A stretch of DNA of 64,000 bases from Niabella agricola (GTDB lineage Bacteria; Bacteroidota; Bacteroidia; Chitinophagales; Chitinophagaceae): the NCBI RefSeq assembly GCF_021538615.1, contig NZ_JAJHIZ010000003.1, positions 310,001 through 374,000 on the forward strand, written 5' to 3'. A program made the position numbers and the translations under genes. Below the pieces are notes generated by a model. It searched no databases. It saw only the letters and a program-made list of their open reading frames with translations, and was not told where the DNA came from. Below, in pieces: positions 26,853-36,397 of this stretch (position 1 is the stretch's first letter; each line of letters opens with the position of its first letter).

Positions 26853-28052
26853 TTATTCGCCGCCAACGGTAATTGTTTGAACCATTTTCTTTGCCACCGG
26901 TTTTTCACGTAAAATGGCGGGCGTCCAAGCCGGCATTTTTTCCATTTTTGACAGCAGCACTTTATCAAAATAGTCGTCAACCCCACCCTTCAGAATTTTA
27001 AAGTTCACCGGGCTTCCGTCTTTATCTACAATAAATTCCAATTGCACATATGCATGTGTAACACTGTCGGGCAATTCTTTTGACATTTCGGTGCCAACGC
27101 GTTTTACAAATGCCGAAAATGCCGCAGCACCACCGGGATACTCCGGCCATTTGGCCACCGCATCCGCCACAAAATCTACCTTCCGGTGGCTTGGAACAAA
27201 ATTCGACTTGGGACGTTGTTTCGGCTGGAACCGGGGCGCCAGCACAGGGGCATCGCTGATCACATACTCGCCGTTGTCTTTCGTCATAACCACCGGCAGC
27301 TGCTTATGCTGTTCAAAATACTCAAATGCCTCTTCCAGCTTTACATTGAGCGCCTTATAAGAAGGATCGGCTTCCAGCATTTTATTCAGATACTCATAAC
27401 TTTTCTTTACACTATAATTAACCGGGAAGATATGAACGGGTATATAGTCGAGCCCTGCGCTCTTGGCACTGGCCGTCAGGATATATAACTCGTCGATCTG
27501 ATCATTTTTAATAGGGATACAGCCCACCGTTGCACATCCTCCGTGAATAAAGATATCCCCACCCGGCTTTGCCTGGTCGGCAAGAATGCGATCGGATGCA
27601 TTGGGATAATTCAGCCCCAGTGATAAATAATAAGTGCTGTTGGGGTTGAATTCATTGATATAATAAAATCCTTCCGGCACCTGGTAATCACCTTCGAATC
27701 GCTTAGGGCCCAGGGATCCGGCCAGCGCGCATACTTTATAAATTTTCAGAAGCTTGTATTCTTCTTTAATCGAGTTCTTTACCCATACCTCCAGTTGACT
27801 GTCGTATTTGAAAGAGCGGAGGTATACATACTTTGCCGGCCAGTCGAGCCCCTTTAATTTAAACAGGCTTTTCAGATACTCTCCCTTTTTCTGAAAAGAC
27901 TCTTTAGGGCGCGGCAAACTGGTCTGCGCGTCAAAAAAAGCACCATAAGACGCCGCGGATGAATAAGAAGTTTGAGCTGCGCTGAATATTGAAAATGCAA
28001 AAATGCTGGTTATTGCAATAAATCCCTTTTTTCCTCTCAGTTTTAAAGCCAT
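26853..28052 (-). CDS. L,D-transpeptidase (YafK-like) fused to TonB C-terminal domain
   Basis: Envelope protein of 399 residues with an N-terminal signal sequence (KGFIAITSIFAFSIFSAA). The catalytic motif IHGGCATVGC near residue 170 places it in the YafK-like branch of L,D-transpeptidases, which cut or form links between peptidoglycan and other molecules through an active Cys. The last about 100 residues (WPEYPGGAAAFSAFV, HAYVQLEFIVDKDGSP, GGVDDYFDKVLL) form a TonB-C/energy-transducer domain, normally found on TonB proteins. The fusion is in one uninterrupted frame. Possible -7 box at 28186-28193. The domain combination is unusual (see findings). Confidence 0.87.
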   Translation of the reverse strand: MALKLRGKKGFIAITSIFAFSIFSAAQTSYSSAASYGAFFDAQTSLPRPKESFQKKGEYLKSLFKLKGLDWPAKYVYLRSFKYDSQLEVWVKNSIKEEYKLLKIYKVCALAGSLGPKRFEGDYQVPEGFYYINEFNPNSTYYLSLGLNYPNASDRILADQAKPGGDIFIHGGCATVGCIPIKNDQIDELYILTASAKSAGLDYIPVHIFPVNYSVKKSYEYLNKMLEADPSYKALNVKLEEAFEYFEQHKQLPVVMTKDNGEYVISDAPVLAPRFQPKQRPKSNFVPSHRKVDFVADAVAKWPEYPGGAAAFSAFVKRVGTEMSKELPDSVTHAYVQLEFIVDKDGSPVNFKILKGGVDDYFDKVLLSKMEKMPAWTPAILREKPVAKKMVQTITVGGE

Positions 28053-28185
28053 TTTAAATCAATAATAATTCGCCGGATAATAAATCGCCGCTTGTTTAAA
28101 GAATCGTTCCTACACTAACGGTCTCTACGCTCATTACAACGAAAAAACGAGACAGATATTTCGGTAACACGTTACAAATTATCTA

Positions 28186-28193
28186 CAAATTTA
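28186..28193 (-). promoter_or_regulatory. possible -7 promoter box of the L,D-transpeptidase gene
   Basis: Minus strand TAAATTTG fits TAnnTTTG; it would give a 5' leader of roughly 125 bases. No -33 element recognised. Confidence 0.3.
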
Positions 28194-28303
28194 GCTTTTC
28201 TATGTTAAAAAATATGTAATATGACTTTCATCATTGAATTTCATTTACTTACCTGTCTTCTGCAAATTTGCGGTCCGGATGACGGAAGGTTCTTTCAAAA
28301 TCC

Positions 28304-28311
28304 TAATTTTG
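28304..28311 (+). promoter_or_regulatory. possible -7 promoter box of threonine aldolase gene
   Basis: TAATTTTG matches TAnnTTTG and ends 7 bp before the ATG at 28319, which would make the transcript nearly leaderless. Confidence 0.35.
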
Positions 28312-28318
28312 GAATCCG

Positions 28319-29329
28319 ATGATTGATTTACGTTCAGATACTGTTACCCGCCCCGCCCCCCGCATGCTGCAGGCCATGATGACGGCCACAACGGGGGATG
28401 ATGTTTTTGGAGAAGACCCTACCGTGAACGAGCTAGAGGCCCGCTGTGCCGCACTGTTTGATATGGAAGCCGCCCTATTTTGTTCCAGTGGCACCCAAAC
28501 AAACCAGATCGCCATTAAATGTCATACGCAACCCGGTGATGAGGTCATCTGTGATGCGGAGGCACATATATACCAGTATGAGGCCGGAGGCATTGCCTTT
28601 AACTCCGGCGCGTCGGTTCGCCTGCTACAGGGCGACCGAGGGCGCATTACAGCGGTCCAGGTAGCAGCCGCCATCAATCCGGACGATATACATAAATCTG
28701 CAAGCAAACTGGTATGTATTGAGAATACCAGCAACCGGGGCGGCGGCAGCTGTTATGAGATAGAAGAATTGAAACGGATTCAGGGTGTTTGCAGAGAACA
28801 GGGATTGAGCTTTCATCTCGACGGCGCGCGTTTATTTAATGCGCTTGTTGCCAGAAACGAAACACCGGAACAATACGGCCGGTTATTTGACAGTATCTCG
28901 GTATGTTTTTCCAAAGGACTAGGATGCCCGGTTGGCAGCATGCTCCTGGGCAGTAAGCCGTTTATTGCCCGGGCAAGGCGCTTTCGCAAAGTATTCGGAG
29001 GCGGCATGCGCCAGGCGGGCATTCTTGCTGCCGCAGGCCTTTATGCCCTCGAACATCATATTCCGCGGCTACAAACCGACCATGCACACGCAGCAGCCAT
29101 TGCCAGCGCGCTCCGGGATTGCCGCTTTGTTGAAAACATTTTACCGGTAGAAACAAATATCATTATTTTTGAAACGAAGGACATTGCAGCTGCCGACCTG
29201 GTTGCCCGCCTTGCGGCAAACGGAATCCGTTGTAATGCCGTTGCCCCCTGCAGGGTCCGTTTTGTATTGCACCTGGATATTACAGAAACAATGGTACACC
29301 AGGTGATTGAAAAGATCAGCAAACTTTAA
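28319..29329 (+). CDS. ltaE: low-specificity L-threonine aldolase
   Basis: PLP enzyme (336 residues) splitting threonine or allo-threonine to glycine and acetaldehyde. It begins [14 protein letters not shown], the hallmark of the family, followed by [37 protein letters not shown] and the cofactor lysine in [12 protein letters not shown]. Length and ending are normal. Its 3' end overlaps a longer reading of pgi but the chosen pgi start is 20 bp downstream, so the two genes form a transcription unit. Confidence 0.95.
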   Translation: MIDLRSDTVTRPAPRMLQAMMTATTGDDVFGEDPTVNELEARCAALFDMEAALFCSSGTQTNQIAIKCHTQPGDEVICDAEAHIYQYEAGGIAFNSGASVRLLQGDRGRITAVQVAAAINPDDIHKSASKLVCIENTSNRGGGSCYEIEELKRIQGVCREQGLSFHLDGARLFNALVARNETPEQYGRLFDSISVCFSKGLGCPVGSMLLGSKPFIARARRFRKVFGGGMRQAGILAAAGLYALEHHIPRLQTDHAHAAAIASALRDCRFVENILPVETNIIIFETKDIAAADLVARLAANGIRCNAVAPCRVRFVLHLDITETMVHQVIEKISKL

Positions 29330-29348
29330 AACTAGTAAAGAAAAAGAT

Positions 29349-31001
29349 ATGTTACCAACCCAAAATCCGTCCAAAACCAAAAGCTGGAAAAAATTAGCCG
29401 CGCATGCAGCAACTATGAAACAGGTGCATATGCGGAACCTGTTTGCTGCCGACGCACAACGCTTTCAAAAATATTCGCTTCAGCACGAAGATCTTCTTTT
29501 TGATTACTCGAAGAACCGGATCACAGACGAAACCCTTCAATTGTTAACGGAACTGGCCAGGGAAACCCGTTTGCAGGAAGCGATCCGGGCGATGTTTTCC
29601 GGAGCGCTCATCAATCAGACCGAACAACGGTCTGTGCTGCATATCGCGTTGCGGTATTTTGGAAAAGAGGCCATCCTCAGCAATGGCGAAAATGTGATGC
29701 CGGCGGTGCGCAGGGTGCAGCAGAAAATGAAGCGCTTTTGCGAAGCTGTACATAATGGAACCCATGTGGGCTATACCGGAAAAAAAATCAAATCCATTGT
29801 AAATATCGGCATTGGCGGAAGCGACCTGGGCCCCTTTATGGTTACGGAAGCCCTGAAGCCCTACACCGTTAAAGGCATTGAAGCGTATTTTGTTTCCAAT
29901 GTGGATGGCACCCAGATCACAGAAACGCTAAAAAAACTGAATCCCGAAACCACCCTTTTCCTGATTGCCTCCAAAACCTTTACCACCCAGGAAACCATGA
30001 CCAATGCGCATACCGCCCGGGATTGGTTTTTAAAAAAGGCCAAAGACAGCAAGCAGGTATCCAAACACTTTGTAGCGCTGAGCACTAATGAAAAAGAAGT
30101 AAAAAAGTTCGGTATCGACACAAAGAACATGTTTGAATTCTGGGATTGGGTTGGCGGCCGTTATTCATTATGGTCGGCTATCGGTTTGTCCATCGCCCTC
30201 ACCATCGGCTACAACCACTTCGAGGAGCTCTTAAAAGGAGCCCACAATATTGATACGCATTTTAGAACCGCCCCGTTTGAACAAAACATCCCCATAATAA
30301 TGGCCCTCACCGGGCTATGGTATACCGATTTTTTTGGCGCAGAAACGGAAGCCATTCTCCCCTACGACCAGTACCTACACCGCTTCCCCGCTTATTTCCA
30401 GCAGGGTAATATGGAAAGTAACGGAAAAAGTGTGGACCGCAACGGGAAAAGGGTTACCTATGCCACCGGGCCGGTGATCTGGGGCGAACCCGGCACCAAC
30501 GGGCAGCATGCCTTTTATCAGCTCATACACCAGGGCACGCCACTGATCCCCTGCGACTTTATTGCACCCGCTCAAACCCACAATCCGGTGGGTGATCATC
30601 ATCAAAAACTCCTGAGCAATTTCTTTGCGCAGACCGAAGCCCTGATGAACGGGAAAACCCTAAAGGAGGTAAAAGACGAATTGAAAAAATCGGGACTTCC
30701 AAAATCCGACATCGATCGACTGGCGCCATTTAAGGTTTTTGAAGGCAATAAGCCCACCAATTCCTTCCTGGTAAAAATGATCACACCGTATACATTAGGG
30801 CAGCTGATCGCGTTATATGAGCATAAGATCTTTGTACAGGGCGTAATCTGGAACATTTACAGTTTCGACCAATGGGGTGTGGAGCTGGGAAAACAGCTGG
30901 CCAATAAGATCCTGCCGGCCCTGGAAACGGATACACCTGTTACGGGACACGACAGCAGTACCTCGGGCCTGATCAATGCCTACAAAAAAATGCGTGGGTG
31001 A
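29349..31001 (+). CDS. pgi: glucose-6-phosphate isomerase
   Basis: Interconverts glucose-6-phosphate and fructose-6-phosphate. The 550-residue protein matches the long bacterial/eukaryotic Pgi type. Signatures: [22 protein letters not shown], the [15 protein letters not shown] motif (first family signature) and [13 protein letters not shown] with the C-terminal [11 protein letters not shown]. The ATG at 29349 follows an A-rich AAAGAAAAAGAT leader; an upstream in-frame ATG would overlap ltaE. The link to ltaE seems positional rather than metabolic. Confidence 0.96.
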   Translation: MLPTQNPSKTKSWKKLAAHAATMKQVHMRNLFAADAQRFQKYSLQHEDLLFDYSKNRITDETLQLLTELARETRLQEAIRAMFSGALINQTEQRSVLHIALRYFGKEAILSNGENVMPAVRRVQQKMKRFCEAVHNGTHVGYTGKKIKSIVNIGIGGSDLGPFMVTEALKPYTVKGIEAYFVSNVDGTQITETLKKLNPETTLFLIASKTFTTQETMTNAHTARDWFLKKAKDSKQVSKHFVALSTNEKEVKKFGIDTKNMFEFWDWVGGRYSLWSAIGLSIALTIGYNHFEELLKGAHNIDTHFRTAPFEQNIPIIMALTGLWYTDFFGAETEAILPYDQYLHRFPAYFQQGNMESNGKSVDRNGKRVTYATGPVIWGEPGTNGQHAFYQLIHQGTPLIPCDFIAPAQTHNPVGDHHQKLLSNFFAQTEALMNGKTLKEVKDELKKSGLPKSDIDRLAPFKVFEGNKPTNSFLVKMITPYTLGQLIALYEHKIFVQGVIWNIYSFDQWGVELGKQLANKILPALETDTPVTGHDSSTSGLINAYKKMRG

Positions 31002-31063
31002 CCACAGCCCGGCCGCACTGTTTTTTATCCCCCTAAACCGGATTCCGGAGCGTAAAAAATGGT

Positions 31064-31071
31064 TATATTTG
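31064..31071 (+). promoter_or_regulatory. possible -7 promoter box of the bifunctional nuclease gene
   Basis: TATATTTG agrees with TAnnTTTG, 37 bp before the start codon at 31109. Confidence 0.4.
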
Positions 31072-31108
31072 TCGGTTAAATACCTCCGTATTTAAGAATT
31101 GGTGATAT

Positions 31109-31705
31109 ATGAAAAAAATCGAGTTAGAAATTGTGGCCTTGTCACACAGCATTACGCAAACCCATTCCTACGCCGTGGTGTTGGGCGAAGTGAATGGGTT
31201 GCGGCGTTTGCCGATTGTGATTGGCGGGTTTGAGGCGCAGGCCATAGCGGTAGCCCTTGAAAAAATGAACCCCAGCCGGCCGCTGACTCATGACCTCATG
31301 AAAAACTTCCTGGTGGCCTTTAATATCGACCTGCATGAAATCATCATTTCAGATTTGCAGGAAGGCATTTTTTTCAGTAAGCTGATTTGCTCATCGGATC
31401 ATGATACGGTAGAGATCGACAGTCGCACTTCCGACGCCATCGCCCTGGCAGTCCGTTTTGGATGCCCGATTTATACCTACGAGAATATACTGGAAACCGC
31501 GGGTATTGTAATGGACGAAAAAGGAGAACCCAAACCAACAAAGGAAGAAGCCGTGGGTGGTACAACCAGTGAACCTTCAAGAGACGATCTGAAAACCCTT
31601 ACTCTTGAAGAGCTCAATGCCATGCTGAACGAGGTACTGGAAAATGAAGATTATATCCGCGCCATTGCGATACGGGATGAGATCAACAGCCGGACTCAAA
31701 AATAG
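31109..31705 (+). CDS. bifunctional nuclease family protein (DUF151) with UVR motif
   Basis: Protein of 198 residues. The N-terminal about 140 residues form the BFN/DUF151 domain (ELEIVALSHS, LPIVIGGFEAQAIAVALE, TSDAIALAVRFGCPIY), a fold linked to nuclease activity in plant and thermophile homologues. The C-terminus (LEELNAMLNEVLENEDYIRAIAIRDEI) is a UVR motif like the one in UvrB/UvrC, typical of the Bacteroidota version. Function in these bacteria is not established. It is followed 30 bp later by ispE. Confidence 0.88.
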   Translation: MKKIELEIVALSHSITQTHSYAVVLGEVNGLRRLPIVIGGFEAQAIAVALEKMNPSRPLTHDLMKNFLVAFNIDLHEIIISDLQEGIFFSKLICSSDHDTVEIDSRTSDAIALAVRFGCPIYTYENILETAGIVMDEKGEPKPTKEEAVGGTTSEPSRDDLKTLTLEELNAMLNEVLENEDYIRAIAIRDEINSRTQK

Positions 31706-31735
31706 CCAGCCCTTTATCATCTAATACTCCGCCAC

Positions 31736-32563
31736 GTGGTATTCTTTTCCAACTGTAAGATAAATCTGGGGTTGCATATAACAGCCAAACGTGCTGACGG
31801 GTTTCATGACCTGGAGACCGTTTTTTATCCTCTTCCGCTTTATGATGTGCTGGAGCTGATGCCCTCCGACAAAACTGAGCTGCTGCTGTACGGACTCCCC
31901 GTCCCCGGCAATAAGGAACAAAACGTGGTATGGAAAGCCTGGCACCTGCTAAAACAGGAGCTTCCGCAATTGCCTCCGGTTTGCTTTCACCTCTTAAAAA
32001 ACATCCCGGCGGGCGCCGGCCTGGGAGCCGGAAGTGCCAACGGAGCCACGGCTTTGACCGCATTGAACCGTTTCTTTGATCTTCAATTGTCGCAAAAACA
32101 ATTATTAAAATACGCCTTGCACCTGGGCAGTGACTGTCCGTTTTTTGTGCTTAACACGCCCAGTTACGCCACGGGCCGTGGTGAAGAACTGCACCCCCTT
32201 TTATTGAATCTCGCTGAATATCACCTCGTGGTTGTAAACCCGGGCATTCACATCAGCACCCCCTGGGCTTTCAGTCGTATCAACCCGGCACCCCCCGTGC
32301 GCTCCCTTGAAGCGCTGCCCGACCTGCCTCCATCAGCGTGGGAGCAGCTGGTCTTTAATGACTTTGAACCGCTGGTATTTGAAGCATACCCGGAAGTGGG
32401 TGCAATCAAAACCCGGTTGCTGAACATGGGCGCAGTCTTTGCCGCCATGACGGGCACCGGAAGCACCGTGTTTGGTTTGTTTAAGGAGCATCCGGATGTA
32501 CCAGCGTTCCCGGATAATTATTTTGTCAAATGCATTTCCCTGGGTGAACCATTACTGCATTAG
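31736..32563 (+). CDS. ispE: 4-diphosphocytidyl-2-C-methyl-D-erythritol kinase
   Basis: GHMP kinase of the MEP isoprenoid pathway. N-terminus VFFSNCKINLGLHI and GFHDLETVFYPL; ATP-binding loop IPAGAGLGAGSANGATAL; LGSDCPFF and the C-terminal MTGTGSTVFGLF are all diagnostic. 275 residues, normal length. The frame starts with GTG at 31736 immediately before VFFSN; no ATG is available at the correct position, so GTG is the best start. Confidence 0.95.
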   Translation: MVFFSNCKINLGLHITAKRADGFHDLETVFYPLPLYDVLELMPSDKTELLLYGLPVPGNKEQNVVWKAWHLLKQELPQLPPVCFHLLKNIPAGAGLGAGSANGATALTALNRFFDLQLSQKQLLKYALHLGSDCPFFVLNTPSYATGRGEELHPLLLNLAEYHLVVVNPGIHISTPWAFSRINPAPPVRSLEALPDLPPSAWEQLVFNDFEPLVFEAYPEVGAIKTRLLNMGAVFAAMTGTGSTVFGLFKEHPDVPAFPDNYFVKCISLGEPLLH

Positions 32564-32744
32564 GAACGGGCAAAGATTCTTCAGGTATGCGCTCCGAATC
32601 AATAGCAGCGCCTTCACCGCTACATTTTATACTTGACACTGATATTTGCCATTTGCTATTTGAAATTTGTTTTTTAATTACTCCCCCTTACCATCTCACA
32701 TTTCCACATTCCCAAATTTTCAAATTTCTAATTCAAATTTTCCG

Positions 32745-32752
32745 TATCTTGC
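32745..32752 (+). promoter_or_regulatory. possible -7 promoter box of the rocD leader
   Basis: TATCTTGC is one base off TAnnTTTG. Transcription would begin close to the ATG of the short leader ORF at 32757, making that ORF nearly leaderless. Confidence 0.35.
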
Positions 32753-32756
32753 AACC

Positions 32757-32822
32757 ATGCTTATAGCAGGTATCCGCCAACTTCCGTTTTTGCGACAGCA
32801 TCTTGATCTGTTGAACCACTGA
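32757..32822 (+). CDS. candidate leader peptide upstream of rocD
   Basis: A 21-codon ORF (MLIAGIRQLPFLRQHLDLLN then His and stop) just downstream of a promoter-like box and ending 93 bp before rocD. It is rich in Leu, with two Arg, two Gln and two His codons. A stem-loop begins 8 bp after its stop. This arrangement is what an attenuator leader would look like; nothing in the sequence proves translation. Confidence 0.35.
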   Translation: MLIAGIRQLPFLRQHLDLLNH

Positions 32823-32830
32823 CATCCGTC

Positions 32831-32863
32831 AGGGTATACCGCCGGCTCAGTTCCGGCAATCCT
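32831..32863 (+). promoter_or_regulatory. stem-loop in the rocD leader
   Basis: Inner stem GCCGG/CCGGC (32841-32845 and 32853-32857, loop CTCAGTT) extended after an internal loop by AGGGT/ATCCT (32831-32835 with 32859-32863, one G-U pair). No T-run follows, so it is not a simple terminator; it may be a regulatory RNA structure. Confidence 0.4.
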
Positions 32864-32914
32864 TACGTTTTCTGATCCTCATTTTTTTATTTCTAATTTC
32901 TAATTTTTCTGTTT

Positions 32915-34147
32915 ATGTCTGCAATTGCCCAAAATACAGGTAGTTATTTTATGGACCTGGAGGAAGTTTATGGCGCTCATAATTATCATCCCATTCCCGT
33001 GGTATTATCTAAAGGAAAAGGCGTTTTTGTATGGGATGTGGATGATAACCGGTATTATGATTTTCTAAGCGGTTATTCCGCCGTAAACCAGGGGCACTGC
33101 CATCCCCGCATTGTTGCTGCGTTTGTAGAACAGGCACAGCGGTTAACCCTTACAAGTCGCGCGTTCTACAATGACAAGCTGGGAGATTTTGAAAAATACA
33201 TTACCACGCTGCTGGGTTATAATAAGGTGCTGCCCATGAACACCGGCGTTGAAGCGGTGGAAACGGGTATCAAGCTTTGCAGGAAATGGGCTTACGAAGT
33301 AAAAGGTATCCCTGAAAACGAAGCGGTGATCATTGTTTGCGAGCAGAACTTCCACGGAAGAACCACAACTGTAATTTCTTTTAGCAGTGATCCTTCATCA
33401 AAGAAAAATTTCGGCCCCTTTACGGATGGTTTTCTAAAAATCCCCTATAATGATCTGCCTTCATTGGCCGACGCGCTTAAGCAAAAAAACATTGCAGGTT
33501 TCCTGGTAGAACCCATACAAGGGGAGGCTGGTGTAATTGTACCGGACGAGGGTTACCTGTCTACTGCCAAACAGCTTTGCGAAGAAGCCGGTGTATTATT
33601 TATTGCCGATGAAATACAAACCGGCCTCTGCCGCACCGGGCATCTGCTGGCCTGCGATGCGGAGCAGGTAAAACCTGACATTGTGTTACTGGGTAAGGCC
33701 TTGAGCGGTGGCATGATGCCGGTGAGTGCGGTATTGGCCAATGACGAAATCATGTTAACCATTAAGCCCGGGGAACATGGTTCCACCTACGGTGGCAACC
33801 CGCTGGCGGCGGTTACTGCCATTGCTTCCTTACAGGTATTGATTGACGAAGATATGGCGGGCAATGCCCTTGAACTGGGTGCTTTTTTCCGCAAACAGCT
33901 CCAGGACCTTTCTTCACCCCATATACGCACCGTAAGAGGTAAAGGGCTGTTAAACGCTATTGAGATCAACGCAGAAGATCCGGAGGCAGCCTGGAAGCTT
34001 TGCCTGGAAATGAAAAAAAACGGGCTGCTCGCAAAACCTACACATGGAGATAAGATCCGGTTTGCGCCTCCTCTTTGCATTACAAAAGCACAGCTGGAAG
34101 ACGCTGTTGAAATCATTCGCCTTTCCTTAAACAGTCTCAATGCCTAA
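32915..34147 (+). CDS. rocD: ornithine--oxo-acid aminotransferase
   Basis: PLP enzyme converting ornithine plus 2-oxoglutarate to glutamate semialdehyde, linking arginine and proline metabolism. 410 residues. Family signs: [44 protein letters not shown], the aspartate of [14 protein letters not shown], the PLP lysine in [12 protein letters not shown] and [12 protein letters not shown]. All catalytic motifs are intact. The downstream membrane protein overlaps its end by 8 bp. A structured leader precedes it. Confidence 0.96.
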   Translation: MSAIAQNTGSYFMDLEEVYGAHNYHPIPVVLSKGKGVFVWDVDDNRYYDFLSGYSAVNQGHCHPRIVAAFVEQAQRLTLTSRAFYNDKLGDFEKYITTLLGYNKVLPMNTGVEAVETGIKLCRKWAYEVKGIPENEAVIIVCEQNFHGRTTTVISFSSDPSSKKNFGPFTDGFLKIPYNDLPSLADALKQKNIAGFLVEPIQGEAGVIVPDEGYLSTAKQLCEEAGVLFIADEIQTGLCRTGHLLACDAEQVKPDIVLLGKALSGGMMPVSAVLANDEIMLTIKPGEHGSTYGGNPLAAVTAIASLQVLIDEDMAGNALELGAFFRKQLQDLSSPHIRTVRGKGLLNAIEINAEDPEAAWKLCLEMKKNGLLAKPTHGDKIRFAPPLCITKAQLEDAVEIIRLSLNSLNA

Positions 34148-34739
34148 AATCCCCACTCATTACTTTTCTTCACTGCTGATCGGCATCATTGATGGGATCA
34201 TTATTCCGCTTACCGTGTTTTGTTTTCTTACGGGCCTGGGATACCCCTCTTCCGAAGCCTGGCTCTATACCGCGTATACGGCTCTGGCAACCGCTTTTTT
34301 GATGGCCGCCGGCGGCTTTTTTACCCGCCGGGAGGAGCTGTCGCATACGCATGATAAGCGGATCCTGAAGGTTTATAGAGGGCTGGATGTAGCAGATCAT
34401 ATCAAGGAAGACCTTATCAAAGATGCGCAACGGGAAAGTGATGAATGGAAAAGGGAATGGCATCAGAAAGCTGCTCCCGAAGAACCCCTGGCTCCTTTTA
34501 GCTACGCATTATCCATTTTTACGGGCTGTATTGCCGGCGGACTTCTGGTGCTCTTCAACGCACAACGGCAGCTTTTACCGGCCTATACCTTTTTCGTGGT
34601 TCCGGCAGTAGTATTAATTGTAACCGGGTTCCTGAAATACCGGTTATTCGGCCGGCCGGTTTGGGGAGGAATTGTTTTAACGGCGGGAGGAGGTGTTATT
34701 GCGGCTGTGGGGGCCTATTGGATTGGAACACTTATTTGA
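34140..34739 (+). CDS. VIT/CCC1-like membrane protein
   Basis: Membrane protein of 199 residues with helices at the N-terminus ([40 protein letters not shown]), a charged middle ([18 protein letters not shown]), and three helices at the C-terminus ([55 protein letters not shown]). The layout and the ID-G-I-PL motif in helix 1 recall the VIT1/CCC1 iron/manganese transporter family, but similarity is moderate. Coupled to rocD by an 8-bp overlap. Confidence 0.6.
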   Translation: MPKIPTHYFSSLLIGIIDGIIIPLTVFCFLTGLGYPSSEAWLYTAYTALATAFLMAAGGFFTRREELSHTHDKRILKVYRGLDVADHIKEDLIKDAQRESDEWKREWHQKAAPEEPLAPFSYALSIFTGCIAGGLLVLFNAQRQLLPAYTFFVVPAVVLIVTGFLKYRLFGRPVWGGIVLTAGGGVIAAVGAYWIGTLI

Positions 34740-34974
34740 TTTGAAATAGCAAAAATCAAATAACAAATAGCAAATTTTAAATGCTGTAGCGAAGATCCGG
34801 TTTATAGACTTTAGACAACAGATATCAGATGATTGACATTTAACGTCTGAAGCCAGAAAGCACCCCAGGCATGCACACGATTCACCCTGGAGCTTTAAAA
34901 ATTGAACGTTACCCCCTAAACCACATCAAGCATCAAAACGGATCTCAACATGAACCGTTAAACCTGGCACCATT

Positions 34975-35388
34975 CTAATCCTCCTGCGCCCCATCCTCTT
35001 TTAATTCCATCTTTGGAAACAGGATGGTCAGCATCAGGATCACGGCCGCCAGCAATACCAGGTAAAGGCCAACCTGCCGTTCGGGACAATCGCCCGCTTC
35101 GCAACGACCAAAAAGAATAAAGTTCCGGATGGCCCAGGCCAGGTTTAACACGCCAAACAGGAGGTTCAGCCGCTTGGCCCAGATCCGGGCAATAAATGTG
35201 AGCAAAAGAATCACCGCCGTCAATATAAAATGGTTATACGCCGGGCTTCCGTACCGGGTACCGGTGGTATCTACCCCGGATAAAACCAGGCCCATTGACT
35301 GGATCTTTGACCAGGGCATAAAACATGCAATCGCGAGAATAATTGCAGCCAGTAGTGCGAGCCATTGAGAGCGACTAAAAATTTTCAT
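34975..35388 (-). CDS. hypothetical four-helix membrane protein
   Basis: Integral membrane protein of 137 residues: LALLAAIILAIACFMPW, FILTAVILLLTFIARIW, LLFGVLNLAWAIRNFIL and LYLVLLAAVILMLTILF. A loop holds CEAGDCPERQ, two cysteines that may form a disulfide or bind metal. The ATG at 35388 is chosen over an upstream in-frame codon because it directly precedes the first helix. Family unknown. Convergent with the VIT-like gene. Confidence 0.6.
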   Translation of the reverse strand: MKIFSRSQWLALLAAIILAIACFMPWSKIQSMGLVLSGVDTTGTRYGSPAYNHFILTAVILLLTFIARIWAKRLNLLFGVLNLAWAIRNFILFGRCEAGDCPERQVGLYLVLLAAVILMLTILFPKMELKEDGAQED

Positions 35389-35821
35389 CCTGCAAATAAA
35401 GAACAATCAGTTCTATAAAACAAGAGCGCTCCGTTGAAAAGAGCGCTCTTAAAATTTTATAGGATAAACGGTTGAATGGTCGCGTATTAAAATCAGAAGA
35501 GAACTACGCTGATCTTTTTGACCATGGGATGCAGCAACGGCCTACCCTATTAATCTAAATATTATGCCAAAATTGAAAAAGCACACTTTTCAAACTATAA
35601 ATATTTATTTAGCAATAAGTTATAGGCATAGCAAGGGAATTATCGGCAAACAGGATTCCCCAAACAGGCAGCCCGATTCCCACTCTTGTTTTTCTAAAAA
35701 GCCGGTTTCCCTGTCTGGTAAGGACGCTGTTTTCGCAGATATTTACCAATCAACCCGAAGCTTGAGGAAAAAAAAATTATCTTGCAACAGTTAAAAGTCA
35801 TCCCATCGGCTTTTCGTCCAT
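35389..35821. other. intergenic region with a strong hairpin
   Basis: About 430 bp with no convincing gene. It holds a perfect 10-bp hairpin (35422-35450) and AT-rich stretches; a 76-codon frame at 35564 has no family resemblance and was not accepted. Confidence 0.7.
35422..35450. repeat. perfect 10-bp inverted repeat (hairpin)
   Basis: AAGAGCGCTC (35422-35431) pairs with GAGCGCTCTT (35441-35450) around a 9-base loop; AAAATTTTA follows on the plus strand. It lies 33 bp upstream of the minus-strand membrane protein gene, with no plus-strand gene ending nearby, so a simple terminator role is not obvious. Confidence 0.85.
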
Positions 35822-36397
35822 TTGAGTAACATCATCAGCATACCTGTAGCCGCAGCAACCAGCGATGCGGAGCTTCTGGATCAGTTTAAACTTAAAGGAG
35901 ATCAGGAGGCTTTGGCGCATTTATACCTGAGATACAGCGACTTAATTTATGGGGTTTGCCTGAAATACCTGGAAGATGCGGAAGACGCAAAAGACGCCGT
36001 GATGAATATCTATGAGGAGCTCGGAAATAAGCTGCTGAAGCATGAGGTTCAGAACTTTAAAAGCTGGTTATACGTTTTGGCCAAGAATCATTGCCTGATG
36101 ATCCTGCGAGCCGCCAGGAAAAATATAACGGTTAATTTAGATACGCAGCTTGTGCAATCGGGCGATTTTTCGCATCTGGATGATATCATTGAAAAAGAAG
36201 AAGCATTTAAAAAGCTGGAAAAATGTATGAAAGCGCTTCCGTCGGAACAGGAAAAGACGATCCGCCTGTTTTATTATGATAATAAATGCTATAATGAAAT
36301 AGCGGAAACAACAGGAATGGAATGGAATAAAGTACGTAGCCTGATCCAGAATGGAAGAAGGAATTTAAAAAACTGCATGGATAAAAATGCCAACTGA
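35822..36397 (+). CDS. ECF-type RNA polymerase sigma factor
   Basis: Alternative sigma factor of 191 residues. Region 2 spans about 30-95 (ALAHLYLRYSDLIYGVCLKYL, DAEDAKDAVMNIYEEL, FKSWLYVLAKNHCLMIL) and region 4 about 130-185 (ALPSEQEKTIRLFYYDNKCYNEIAETTGMEWNKVRSLI, a helix-turn-helix). The frame begins with TTG at 35822; no ATG occurs before region 2, so TTG is the likely start. It overlaps the next gene, a membrane protein with an anti-sigma-like head, by 11 bp, the usual design of a sigma/anti-sigma pair. Confidence 0.9.
   Translation: MSNIISIPVAAATSDAELLDQFKLKGDQEALAHLYLRYSDLIYGVCLKYLEDAEDAKDAVMNIYEELGNKLLKHEVQNFKSWLYVLAKNHCLMILRAARKNITVNLDTQLVQSGDFSHLDDIIEKEEAFKKLEKCMKALPSEQEKTIRLFYYDNKCYNEIAETTGMEWNKVRSLIQNGRRNLKNCMDKNAN

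Larger units (their letters stand above)
32564..32914. other. intergenic region with AT-rich words and rocD leader
   Basis: About 350 bp between ispE and rocD. The first part is AT-rich with repeated words such as ATTTGCTATTTG and CAAATTTC; the second holds a candidate -7 box, a 21-codon ORF and a stem-loop (separate entries). Confidence 0.8.

Noticed and set aside
32821-32870. SAM-type riboswitch in the rocD leader
   Set aside because: The visible stem-loop lacks the conserved core sequences of known classes, and rocD is not a typical target.
35564-35794. 76-codon frame upstream of the sigma factor
   Set aside because: No family features, no ribosome-binding site and low-complexity content.
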